This document shows, in pieces, positions 8,701 through 16,445 of a stretch of 51,135 nucleotides of DNA. The position numbers were made by a program, and so were the translations under genes. The DNA is from an uncultured Eubacteriales bacterium (GTDB lineage: Bacteria; Bacillota; Clostridia; Peptostreptococcales; Anaerovoracaceae). Numbering within the stretch: the first letter of the stretch is position 1; each line of letters begins with the position of its first letter. The notes below the pieces were generated by a model. It searched no databases and was not told where the DNA came from. It saw nothing but the letters and a program-made list of their open reading frames with translations. The stretch spans positions 1 to 51,135 of the forward strand of contig ONAY01000008.1 in the NCBI GenBank assembly GCA_900315895.1. The letters run 5' to 3'.

Positions 8701-10963
8701 TGCGAAGACCTGCCTGAGATATGGAAGCCTCGAATCTGAGCTCTTCCGTGGACATCGGGACCTTCACAAAATACGTAAGTACCTCGGGATCAAATGTTTC
8801 TGAGACGCCTTCTCCGCCATCCACATTCCGATACATCGGTACCGAAGGGCCTTCCGGCCTGAAAGCGCTCAGTGAGACGAGCGAGGCGATACGTGAAGTC
8901 GAGACCGGATAGTCCTGATAGTACGTTATGCCCTGTGATTCGCGGCTCACCCTGAGGATCAGACTGTTGTTCCTGCCTCCGTATGTTATGAACTGCGGGC
9001 AGTTGGCATATTTCCCGGTGATTGCAGCCTCTTCCCTGAACTTGCCCGACATGTCATAATAGCCGCCTCTTGTGGCGGAAACTCCGTCTGCCATAGTCGG
9101 GAAGACATAGAATGTACCTGCAGTATCGGGTATGAGACAGGTGATCTCATGGTTTTCAGGATCAAACGGTTCCGCCTGGTCATAGACCTTAGTGTTGGCG
9201 GGAACGCCTGCCTTCAGAGCCAGATCCGAAAGAAGCACCTCCTTCACCGGGCTCAGAGTGCTGAGGGTCGCCCCGTCTTCAACTACGGTGAATGTCCCCC
9301 TGGCGTGATAGTACTGCTCCAGCGTGGTATCCCAGCTGTACTCACCAGGTGCGGCGCTGAACACCGCCGTTCTGCCGTCGTCGCTGTCAGGTGATATCAC
9401 CGAACCGGAAGCCGATATCAGGTTCACATCTGTTCCCGAGGGGTGTTCCAGGACCACCTGAACTGGTTCTGTCCGACTCACCGTGATATTGTATTCGTCT
9501 GTCTCTCCATTGGGTCCTTCCGAACGCACCGTTATTACGCTTCCGTCCGATACAGATACCCTTCTTTCACCGCTGTCGGAGACATCTGCTCCGTCAATGA
9601 ATATTTTGTATCCTTCCGCAGCTGTGCCTCTCGGCTTTCCATCCTCGCGGTACTCGCATGAGGCGGATACAGTGAGGTGATCCGATGTCACTGTTACGGC
9701 GTACTCTTTTTTGTAGCGGTCGAACCCCAGATCAGGGCTGTTTCCATTATCTTCGGTGACCGAAAGTTTCTTTACCGAAGGTACCCTTCTGAGATCGAAA
9801 TTATAAAACTGCTTCTGAGTCAGTCCACCCTCTATGGGGTGTATGATTTCAAGGGTCGCACGGCTGTTCTCGTATCCTCTTACGAACAGCCCCGCGACGG
9901 ACGTGGAGTAGCTGGACCACGTTCTCTTGTCGGTCCTGCCCATGTCGGAATAGAAATACGGTTCATAGAGTGATGCAGTTGCTGACGTGCCGTCTCCTGC
10001 CCCCAGTGTCATGTATGGGTAGAATGTGTTGCTGTCATCCGGAACGAAAAGATTTCTGGTGTAGTAGTTCTCTCCGCCTGTGAGAGTCAGGACCGGTGAG
10101 GATGACCCCGCCGCGGATCTGATGCTGATGTCCGAAAGCCATGTTCCCTCGGGAAGAGGCGCACTGACTGTCTGCTGGCCGGCCTCTGAGGACGCAGTGA
10201 CTGTACCCTGGACCACTCTGTTATCTTTTGTGACTGTGAACTCGTAATCCCCGGGCTTGAGATCCAGGAACTGCTCGCCATCACCTGAAACGTACTGGAA
10301 TCCGTATGAATCGACGGCTTTGATTTCAGCGTCCGTCACCGGCTCGCCTTCCAGAGTCACCTGAAAGCTGATCCTCACGGAGCCGGAAGCGGCCCATGCT
10401 TCATACTCACCGTAAGCGGCCGTCAGATCTGCAAGAAGGGGCGCCGCGCCCTCTCCGTCACAGGTCTTGAGACCTTCAAATGCAGCCTCGTAAGCTGCCT
10501 TCACGGAGGGGAAGATCTTTTCCTCATCGGGAAGGTCCTGATGGACGGCGAGAACCTTTATCAGTGCAAGCATCTCCGGGCTGTAGGCTGCCTCTCCGCC
10601 GTTGGTCATGAGGAGGGCTGTTGCCACCGAACCGGCCGGGACGTCCAGATCATAGGCCATGTCATCGTAGAACAGGCTGAAACTTTCACCCTGACCATCC
10701 ACCGAAGTGATGAATCCACCGGTATTTATCCCCGTGAATTCATGGGGACTGGCCATGAGGGCATCCCTTATGGTGTCCTCGGGGCCGTAAAACACTTTTT
10801 CCGGGGCGATTATATAGTCCCCGTCATATATTACCGAAAGTGCAAAAAACTCGCCTTCTCCGCTGCTGTCCGCCTCCACTGCAAAAGATGGATTTCCAAA
10901 TGGCACCATCAGCGCCAGGATCAGTACGAATGCAACTATTCTTCTTATCCTCTCTCTTTTCAT
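5705..10963 (-). CDS. Giant surface protein: beta-sandwich domains, PQQ-like beta-propeller, CWB2 repeats
   Basis: 1752 residues. Signal peptide (cleavage near PSFA|VE). An N-terminal region of about 170 residues is weakly like DUF4430, followed by a carboxypeptidase-regulatory-like beta domain. Cadherin-like beta-sandwich domains lie near residues 398-498 and 688-814. A PQQ-like beta-propeller spans about 900-1338 (repeats such as TYADGMIFVALSNGKIQAFN), then a Big_3-type Ig domain, then three CWB2 repeats from about 1458 to the end. The start at 10963 is chosen because GGAGG lies 8-9 bases upstream; a longer in-frame start at 10990 overlaps the previous gene and has no such site. It is the last gene of the B12-regulated operon. 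PQQ is probably not bound: the name refers to the repeat type. A corrinoid-binding role would parallel the Bacteroides propeller BtuG but is only an inference. Confidence 0.82.
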   Translation of the reverse strand: MKRERIRRIVAFVLILALMVPFGNPSFAVEADSSGEGEFFALSVIYDGDYIIAPEKVFYGPEDTIRDALMASPHEFTGINTGGFITSVDGQGESFSLFYDDMAYDLDVPAGSVATALLMTNGGEAAYSPEMLALIKVLAVHQDLPDEEKIFPSVKAAYEAAFEGLKTCDGEGAAPLLADLTAAYGEYEAWAASGSVRISFQVTLEGEPVTDAEIKAVDSYGFQYVSGDGEQFLDLKPGDYEFTVTKDNRVVQGTVTASSEAGQQTVSAPLPEGTWLSDISIRSAAGSSSPVLTLTGGENYYTRNLFVPDDSNTFYPYMTLGAGDGTSATASLYEPYFYSDMGRTDKRTWSSYSTSVAGLFVRGYENSRATLEIIHPIEGGLTQKQFYNFDLRRVPSVKKLSVTEDNGNSPDLGFDRYKKEYAVTVTSDHLTVSASCEYREDGKPRGTAAEGYKIFIDGADVSDSGERRVSVSDGSVITVRSEGPNGETDEYNITVSRTEPVQVVLEHPSGTDVNLISASGSVISPDSDDGRTAVFSAAPGEYSWDTTLEQYYHARGTFTVVEDGATLSTLSPVKEVLLSDLALKAGVPANTKVYDQAEPFDPENHEITCLIPDTAGTFYVFPTMADGVSATRGGYYDMSGKFREEAAITGKYANCPQFITYGGRNNSLILRVSRESQGITYYQDYPVSTSRIASLVSLSAFRPEGPSVPMYRNVDGGEGVSETFDPEVLTYFVKVPMSTEELRFEASISQAGLRNSEYLVSLGEETWSSVENGNKFRFNAELNTDSTLENVKIKVSTPEEENVDSEYSVLVIKLPPVFLRINVTPEDSLISVLDDTTGERVAQGEDGRFELLPGNDYTCSITRNGYVGVTRKVNITEDTEIDVTLDHAQENSGLNTDLTEEWPRFRFDENNNGVTDYPLPYEREKATIYWANKIGEGYGANATGCPIMAGGYLYTYASRTILKIDPMTGKAVVSGQMAAGSSFAINSPTYADGMIFVALSNGKIQAFNAETLESLWLYQDPLGGQPNCPISYCDGYIYTGFWVSETKKANFVCVSTTDEDPASGTELKTACWTVKDNGFYWAGAYVGPAGYGTDGEQDDRTYIIVGTDDGDSGFITEGGNLLSVDKTTGVVIDRIDDVCTGDIRSSICYDTETDRFFFTSKGGYFCSIRIKEDGTFDRESLKTLYLTNGSVNPATPPMSTSTPCVYNGRAYIGVSGTGAYSAYTGHNITVIDIEKNEIAYTVPTQGYPQTSGLVTTAYSEEDGSVYVYFFDNYTPGVLRVLRDKPGQTEADRTVTETDSYGNTHEVAYCLFSPYGPQAQYAICSPIADEYGNIYFKNDSAYMMMVGPTIERLDVTKMPVKTKYEAGEIFDPEGMELTAVYSNGISRIIPSEYLSVPQDPLTSDDIEINIRLDLGEHMVTYNDKDGVPGTVYDPPMASVPIEVSGSGGALEGGIIRIAGASRFDTAIAAANHLKEQKKLDAFDALIVASGKDFPDALSASYLSYKKDAPILLVGKDEASISKVTGFINENLADEGKVYIVGGAGAVTPAVAEGITVGEVIRLAGSNRFATNTEVLNEAGLDGEDLIVASGTGFADALSASAAKRPILLVGSTLTADQTDYLTEHSSSMGNKIYIAGGKGAVPESVENQLAPFGEITRFAGANRYDTSVKIAMEFFGGDLDTVVIASGKTFPDGLSGGPCAIYYEAPLILVAEGYTDNPRAIFVNSKAYRLVVMGGSGAVSREIAETIAYPATE

Positions 10964-10977
10964 GTATCCATCCTCCA

Positions 10978-13317
10978 TCAGTAAATGCATTTTATCAGCC
11001 TGTCATACAGCCTTCCGAAAGCGCTCCGCGAAGCCTTGTAGCGATCAAGTATATCATGGCTGAACTTTACTGTACTTTCTCTTTCTTCTTCCGTCACCTG
11101 CAACGAGCTGAAGAGGGACTTGGCGGCCATGCCGGCAGTCCTGCTGTACTCACGGCCCATTCCGAACGCATTCTCCACATCTTCCGTTCCCGCTCCCAGG
11201 TCTGACTTATTAAGGCCGGGTATTTTGCGGGATATCAGCACGATAGCGTAGGCGAAGGCGTTGTCCAGACCTTTTCCCGGGTCTGGGTCATTAAAGCTCC
11301 TTTTGAACGCCGCAAGTCTCAGACGTCTCACCCCGGTTATGACAGCGAATACAAGAAGCGCTGCGCCTGCTAGGAATGCTATCCATATCTTTCTGAAAAC
11401 GAATACCTTTCTTTTCCTGTTGGCAGGGTTATCTATCTCCTTGTTGGTATTCTTATCGTCTTTCTTGTCTTTTTTGATGGCCGTGCCATCCCTGCCGCCG
11501 CCGTTCTCAGCCAAAGCTTCCATTTCATCGGTTCCGGCATACATGCTGCTGTTCCTGTAGCCGGGAGTAGTCTCAAAGGGTATCCAGCCAACGCCGTCCA
11601 GATAGTATTCCGTCCACGCGTGTGCATACTTTTCCTTGACCTCGATGGGTTCGCCGGCAGGAACGCTGTCGGCCAGGTCACCGGGTATTATGAAGCCCTC
11701 GGCATATCTGGCGGGGACGCCGAAGTATCTCAACATCATGGCAGCGCAGGTAGCATAGTGTTCGCTCTGTCCCTCCCCCTCATCGGTGAGGAATGCGGTG
11801 ATAATGTCATCCGTGTCATTGATCACTGTCTCCGGATCGTAGGTCACTGCCTGATCAAGATACTCCAGGATCCTTATCTTGGCCTCCGTGGTGCTCAGCG
11901 TCTCTTCATCCCCCAGTTCCCTGCGGAAGGTCTCTTTAAGGGCATCGGGAATGTCCAGATAGCTGTCGTATACCGTCTCCCTGTATGCGTACTCCAGACT
12001 CTCGTACTCATGTGAATCATCGGATCTGGTCAGAGCCTGCTGCAGCTTATAGCTGTTGCGTACCGCAGCGGTGGTATATGTCAGACCGTAGGGCTCTCTG
12101 CTGTCCGCGAATATATCTGTATCTCCGATCTGGCCGGGGTCCAGAACTCCCGAGGCATCTGCGCTAAGGCCGTAGGGCACGTAGACATATCTGCCGCAGG
12201 CGGACTGATTGACCACCGTCATTGCGCCCTTGTCCGGTGCATCGAGGCCGTAGGCACTGTCATATGCCATGGATTCCTGACTCTGTCCGTAAAAGCCTTT
12301 CGAATGAAGGCCGTAGAACACATCGGACTGACGCCTGACCGTTTCCCCGGGAAGTGAACCCCAGGACTTGCCGTCGAAGGTCTCTCCGACGTAACCTCTG
12401 AGGTACGTCCCCTCAGGCTCGGTCATGGTAACGACAAGAGAAGTCCTTCCGGAAGGCTCAAAAGCCTCCAGCGCCGTGAGGTCTCCCTCCGGCATTGGGT
12501 TTCCTCTCTTCTCGTATTTTGTCTGATGATAAAGTTCCTCCGCAGCCGAGCGTGCAGCCGATATGTACGAGACGCTGCCGAGGCCGGAGACTGCGACCAG
12601 CAGCGCGAGGGCCACTGCCATAAGTGAGATCAGGCCTATTCCCTGGACTGCGCCTCCTGTTCCTCTCCTGCTTCCGGACAGCATGCCGGCCTTGATCATC
12701 GATCCCAGGATCAGCGCAGCACATATGGCAATGATCCCCCATGACGGATAGAATATGCGCGCTGCAAGAGATCCCAATACAGCAGCCATGATCAAAACGA
12801 TACCGCGGGCTCCTTTAGTCCGGGTGAAGAAGATCGCCAGGGTTCCCATGAGCACTGAGAACAGAACGGCCAGAGATCCCGCCGCCCCTGCTCCGGACTC
12901 AGACGATTCCCCTGAGCCGTAATTGCTCTGTATCCTTCCGGTGAGTTCAGTCCTTATATCCATGAAGCGGTCTGCCCATATGGCCGCTCCTTCCGTCAGC
13001 TGACTACGGAACAACACGGCCAGAGCAAGGGCCATGAATCCTGCGGTCACAGCCAGTATCAACGTCTCCCTCTTCCCTCTTTTTTCTGGAGTGCGAAGGT
13101 ACATGTATGCAAAATATCCTATGACTGCCACCGCCCCCGGGAGCAACACCGGCAGGTATCCGATGCCTGTCTCCCCGGTCCGGAAGCCGTCAATGAACCA
13201 GACAGCCAGAGAAAAGAATACCAGAAGCGCAGCAAAAAGATCCGCTGCGATGTTTGCCATCGTACGGTCCTGACGAGCCTCTTCTATGATTATCCCTGTT
13301 GTCCCTTTTTTGTTCAT
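10978..13317 (-). CDS. Transglutaminase-like membrane protein with catalytic Cys replaced by Ser
   Basis: 779 residues. A hydrophobic N-terminal half (about six to eight segments to residue 250), an extracellular transglutaminase-core domain (about 470-590), another membrane segment near 650 and a cytoplasmic tail. It has the TgpA/YebA-type layout. In the active-site region the sequence is GQSEHYATCAAMMLRYFG: the position normally held by the nucleophilic Cys is Ser518, and the nearest Cys is residue 524. His566 (HAWTEYY) is kept, and the usual Asp block reads PFETTPG. It may therefore be a non-catalytic or altered relative; similar forms may exist in other Clostridia. The gene begins 4 bases after the DUF58 gene. 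MoxR-DUF58-transglutaminase is a recurrent bacterial trio. Its role here may be assembly or modification of the surface proteins. Confidence 0.82.
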   Translation of the reverse strand: MNKKGTTGIIIEEARQDRTMANIAADLFAALLVFFSLAVWFIDGFRTGETGIGYLPVLLPGAVAVIGYFAYMYLRTPEKRGKRETLILAVTAGFMALALAVLFRSQLTEGAAIWADRFMDIRTELTGRIQSNYGSGESSESGAGAAGSLAVLFSVLMGTLAIFFTRTKGARGIVLIMAAVLGSLAARIFYPSWGIIAICAALILGSMIKAGMLSGSRRGTGGAVQGIGLISLMAVALALLVAVSGLGSVSYISAARSAAEELYHQTKYEKRGNPMPEGDLTALEAFEPSGRTSLVVTMTEPEGTYLRGYVGETFDGKSWGSLPGETVRRQSDVFYGLHSKGFYGQSQESMAYDSAYGLDAPDKGAMTVVNQSACGRYVYVPYGLSADASGVLDPGQIGDTDIFADSREPYGLTYTTAAVRNSYKLQQALTRSDDSHEYESLEYAYRETVYDSYLDIPDALKETFRRELGDEETLSTTEAKIRILEYLDQAVTYDPETVINDTDDIITAFLTDEGEGQSEHYATCAAMMLRYFGVPARYAEGFIIPGDLADSVPAGEPIEVKEKYAHAWTEYYLDGVGWIPFETTPGYRNSSMYAGTDEMEALAENGGGRDGTAIKKDKKDDKNTNKEIDNPANRKRKVFVFRKIWIAFLAGAALLVFAVITGVRRLRLAAFKRSFNDPDPGKGLDNAFAYAIVLISRKIPGLNKSDLGAGTEDVENAFGMGREYSRTAGMAAKSLFSSLQVTEEERESTVKFSHDILDRYKASRSAFGRLYDRLIKCIY

Positions 13318-13321
13318 ATTA

Positions 13322-14434
13322 TCAGATATACTCCGGGAATATCGCTCTAAGGCGATCTCTTTGATCGGTTCCTGATGCTGCAGGTATCAGACTGGCTCCC
13401 GGGAAGACTTCGTTCACTTCTTCCGGCTCCGGCATGGGCTCTCCGCCCGTCTTGATGTAGATCACATGGGTAGCCTCCGTCTGTCCTATTATGCCGGCGT
13501 ACAGTTCCAGGGGGCTCTTTCTCGGCCCGGTTTCTGACGACAGCATGCCCGGTATCGCTGCGGCGAGATCGTCCTCAAACTGGATCTCCTCCACCCTCAG
13601 AGCATCATCGCCTTCACACCAGATCAGACGGTAGGTCAGTCCGCTCTCAAGAAGCCCCTGACATACGCTGACAAATAATTCCGCCAAAGTAGCAGCCCTG
13701 TCCGGTGCCAGCGTTTCTGCGGATGTTTTGTCCACCACCACCACTATGGTCTTATCCAGCGGGAGGGATGGGTCCTTTACTATGAGCTTGTCTGTCTTGC
13801 CGGTGAGTTTCCAGTGTATCTGGGAGATACTGTCTCCCTCTTCATACTCTCTTATCTGGAAAGTCTCCGATCTGTCCTGCCCTTTCCGGTAGGAAGAATA
13901 AAGATCGTTGTCCATGCTGCGGCTTTCCGTGAGGAAACTTCCTGCGGTCACGTCGAACATGTCGGGAAGCACAGTATAGCTTCCCGAAGCCTCCGCTCTT
14001 GTCCTGACCGCAATTATCCCCAGTGGGTCCACGAGCCGGATGTTTTCCGCGCTGAAACTGATCTTGCCCGGATACTCCGTCTTCACCTCGGGTGTCACTT
14101 CCACGCTTCCCCTTGCAGGCACTGCGGTCATCCGTTTCTCAACGGTCTCCTCTCCCGTATAACGGTTCCTGACTCTGATCCTGTATGACAAAAACACCGG
14201 AAGCACCCAGCGGTTCCTCAGTTCCGCAATCACCGAAGCTCGCCCGTTCTGTCCGGCTCCGGGCAGAGTGTTGACCTCAGCAGATATTCTTTTTCTCGCC
14301 CCAAGGTCAATGAAAAAGTAGACCAAAACAAGGGCGGCGCAAACTATCAGAGCCGTCCCGAATGCGGCGCTGCCCGAGGCTATAGCCCCTGCCAGAAGCA
14401 TTATTAAGATCAGAATCGAACCTGTTCTTCCCAT
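13322..14434 (-). CDS. DUF58 family membrane protein
   Basis: 370 residues. Two membrane segments at the N-terminus (about residues 6-45), then a beta-rich region. The DUF58 signature IREYEEGDSISQIHWKLTGK is near residues 195-215, followed by a vWA-like fold (ETIVVVVDKTSAET-like region). DUF58 proteins are encoded next to MoxR ATPases and are thought to work with them on unfolded or metal-requiring client proteins. The start codon shares one base with the MoxR stop (TAATG), so the two are translationally coupled. The client is unknown; the surrounding B12-regulated surface proteins are candidates. Confidence 0.85.
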   Translation of the reverse strand: MGRTGSILILIMLLAGAIASGSAAFGTALIVCAALVLVYFFIDLGARKRISAEVNTLPGAGQNGRASVIAELRNRWVLPVFLSYRIRVRNRYTGEETVEKRMTAVPARGSVEVTPEVKTEYPGKISFSAENIRLVDPLGIIAVRTRAEASGSYTVLPDMFDVTAGSFLTESRSMDNDLYSSYRKGQDRSETFQIREYEEGDSISQIHWKLTGKTDKLIVKDPSLPLDKTIVVVVDKTSAETLAPDRAATLAELFVSVCQGLLESGLTYRLIWCEGDDALRVEEIQFEDDLAAAIPGMLSSETGPRKSPLELYAGIIGQTEATHVIYIKTGGEPMPEPEEVNEVFPGASLIPAASGTDQRDRLRAIFPEYI

Positions 14435-15387
14435 TACTTAGTTATGCCTTTGATCTCTTTTACCTCAGATATCTCCACACTGCCAACCACCTCCGAAAGG
14501 ACGTGTTCAGCCGTATACTCGTTGAGTCTTGCCTTGGAGTTGAGTACCAGTCTGTGAGCAAAAACATCGTTTATGACATCTCTTATATCCTGCGGAAGGA
14601 CGTATTCCCTTCCCCTGATGAATGCTGCAGCCTTGGCCATACGGCAGAGGGCAAGAGCTCCTCTGGGGCTGATCCCCAGCGTCACCATGGGGTGTTCTCT
14701 GGTTTTTTGCACCAGTTCAGCCACGTACCTGTAGACTGCCTCGGATATCTCCACCCTGTCTGCCTCGGCGATCAGGGCTCTTAGTTCTTCAAGCGTAACA
14801 ACGCATTCCACCTTATCCAGCGGATCTTCTGTATGTCTCTCCGTCAGGATCTCAACCTGGCTGGCAAGATCCGGATATCCGATGCTGAGTTTTATGAGAA
14901 ATCTGTCCAGCTGAGAGTTGGGCAGCATCTGAGTTCCCGCGGATCCCACGGGATTCTCGGTGGCAAGCACGATAAAGGGATCCGGAAGATCTCTGGTTAC
15001 TCCGTCCACCGTGACCCTCTTCTCCTCCATGGCTTCCAGAAGTGCCGCCTGAGTCTTGCTGGATGTCCTGTTTATTTCATCTGCCAGAAGCAGATTGGTC
15101 ATTATTGCCCCTTCCTTGTAGGACAATCCTCCGGTCTCCTTGTCGTAAACGGAAAACCCGATTATGTCGGATGGCATGGTATCCGGAGTGAACTGTATCC
15201 TCCTGGTAGCAAGTCCCATTGCCCGCGCAAAAGCCAGAGCCATGGTGGTCTTGCCCACTCCCGGTACGTCTTCAAGAAGCACGTTTCCCCTGGCCAGCAC
15301 AGCCATGAGGACCTTCTCGATTATTTCATCCTTTCCTTTTATGACGCCTTTTACTTCGCTGATAATGCGTTCTGCCTTCTCGTTCAT
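14434..15387 (-). CDS. MoxR-family AAA+ ATPase
   Basis: 317 residues. Walker A is in LLEDVPGVGKTTMALAFARA, Walker B in LLADEINRTSSKTQAALLEA, and the sensor/arginine region ATENPVGSAGTQMLPNSQLD follows, all typical of MoxR (AAA_3 plus AAA lid). MoxR proteins act as chaperones that mature or activate protein complexes, often metal- or cofactor-containing ones. They are relatives of the magnesium- and cobalt-chelatase AAA+ subunits. I chose the ATG at 15387 because GGAAGGAAA lies about 9 bases upstream. The ATG at 15408 overlaps the previous stop by 4 bases (ATGA) and has no ribosome binding site of its own, so coupling from there is possible. Confidence 0.88.
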   Translation of the reverse strand: MNEKAERIISEVKGVIKGKDEIIEKVLMAVLARGNVLLEDVPGVGKTTMALAFARAMGLATRRIQFTPDTMPSDIIGFSVYDKETGGLSYKEGAIMTNLLLADEINRTSSKTQAALLEAMEEKRVTVDGVTRDLPDPFIVLATENPVGSAGTQMLPNSQLDRFLIKLSIGYPDLASQVEILTERHTEDPLDKVECVVTLEELRALIAEADRVEISEAVYRYVAELVQKTREHPMVTLGISPRGALALCRMAKAAAFIRGREYVLPQDIRDVINDVFAHRLVLNSKARLNEYTAEHVLSEVVGSVEISEVKEIKGITK

Positions 15388-15404
15388 GCTGAGATTTCCT
15401 TCCA

Positions 15405-16445
15405 TCATAAGTCAAACAATTGCCCGTTACCTGTCTCCCTGAGTTTTCTGAGCGCAAGGAGTGCACACCCTGCCTGTCGGCTGGTCTCTATCTCCGACTT
15501 CATAAGGCTGCCATCGTTCTCAAACCCCGTTCCGAAGCCTCCGTCATCATTCCTGAAGGTCATGAGGGCATCCTCAGGAGACTTTCCCGCCTTGATGAAT
15601 CTCTCATCCTTCTCCGGATCTATGCCCAGGGAGGCAAGAGCCAGTATCACCTGAGCGCAGGTCTCGCAGCTGAATCCGTTTCCGAACAGATAATAGCCGC
15701 CCTTCACCTGCTCTGCCGAAAGAAAGAGCAGTGCCTTATCTACGGCCAGGTCCACATCATTCCTCCCCTTGCCGTAGTACGGTGCCAGAGCCTGAATCGA
15801 CATGGCGGTCACATCTACGTCTCCGCCGCCGGGAGCCAGTCCGAAACTTCCGTCCTCTCCCTGATATGTCAGAAGCTTCTCCAGTATACCGTCCTCTGTA
15901 TAGACCGCGTCCTCCGGTTCCTCAAAATCACCTGCGTTCAGTACCAGGAGAGCATATATCAGGGCGTTGCCCCCCTGTGAGTCAAGTTCGGGAGTCACCT
16001 TCCAGCAAAAAATCCCGTCCCTTATCAGATCGATCTTATTGCCTTCAGCATCCGTCCCAAAAGATGTGGGATCTCCTCCCAAAACGAGGATTGCAAGGGC
16101 TATTCGGTGCCACTCCGTGGCCCTGAAATCGCTGAGTCCGCCCTGTGCCGCATAGGCTGCGGTCACCTTCGCCTCGAGATCTGCCAGGTACTCCTCCTTT
16201 GCAGCGTCGCTCTCTTTTCCAGCCAAAGCCGCAAATATGAACGCCCAGTCTGTCAGGGAGTCTCCCGGCTGGTAGAAGGCCGCCTCCGTCAGTGACTCGT
16301 CTCTGTCTATCCTTCCCTGGGTCTGCATGAAAGAGTAAATACCGTTAACAGGGTCTTTTGATCCTCCTTCGCCACAGGCTGAAAGAGATGTGATCAGGAC
16401 CGCAAGTATCAGGATCAGCGCAGTGAGTTTAAATCTTCTCTTCAT
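15405..16445 (-). CDS. Alpha/alpha-barrel lipoprotein (intrinsic-factor alpha-domain-like fold)
   Basis: 346 residues. Signal peptide with lipobox LSAC, lipidated Cys24. The rest is one alpha/alpha-barrel of the prenyltransferase/terpene-cyclase-like superfamily, with repeats such as YQGEDGSFGLAPGGGDVDVT and GGYYLFGNGFSCETCAQVIL. It is a paralogue of the barrel in the protein at 2525-5614; matching phrases are TAMSIQALAPYY and LGIDPEKDERFIKAG. The cyclase motif DxDD reads DVDV, so catalysis of isoprenoid cyclisation is unlikely. The gene overlaps the upstream DUF4430 gene by 17 bases, suggesting matched synthesis. In intrinsic factor and transcobalamin an equivalent barrel and a DUF4430-type domain sit in one chain and hold cobalamin between them. 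Here the two halves are separate proteins. Corrinoid binding is inferred. Confidence 0.82.
   Translation of the reverse strand: MKRRFKLTALILILAVLITSLSACGEGGSKDPVNGIYSFMQTQGRIDRDESLTEAAFYQPGDSLTDWAFIFAALAGKESDAAKEEYLADLEAKVTAAYAAQGGLSDFRATEWHRIALAILVLGGDPTSFGTDAEGNKIDLIRDGIFCWKVTPELDSQGGNALIYALLVLNAGDFEEPEDAVYTEDGILEKLLTYQGEDGSFGLAPGGGDVDVTAMSIQALAPYYGKGRNDVDLAVDKALLFLSAEQVKGGYYLFGNGFSCETCAQVILALASLGIDPEKDERFIKAGKSPEDALMTFRNDDGGFGTGFENDGSLMKSEIETSRQAGCALLALRKLRETGNGQLFDL

Noticed and set aside
8258-9000. PQQ-dependent dehydrogenase
   Set aside because: Only the beta-propeller repeat type is present, with no sign of the catalytic or heme parts, and the protein is a CWB2 wall protein.
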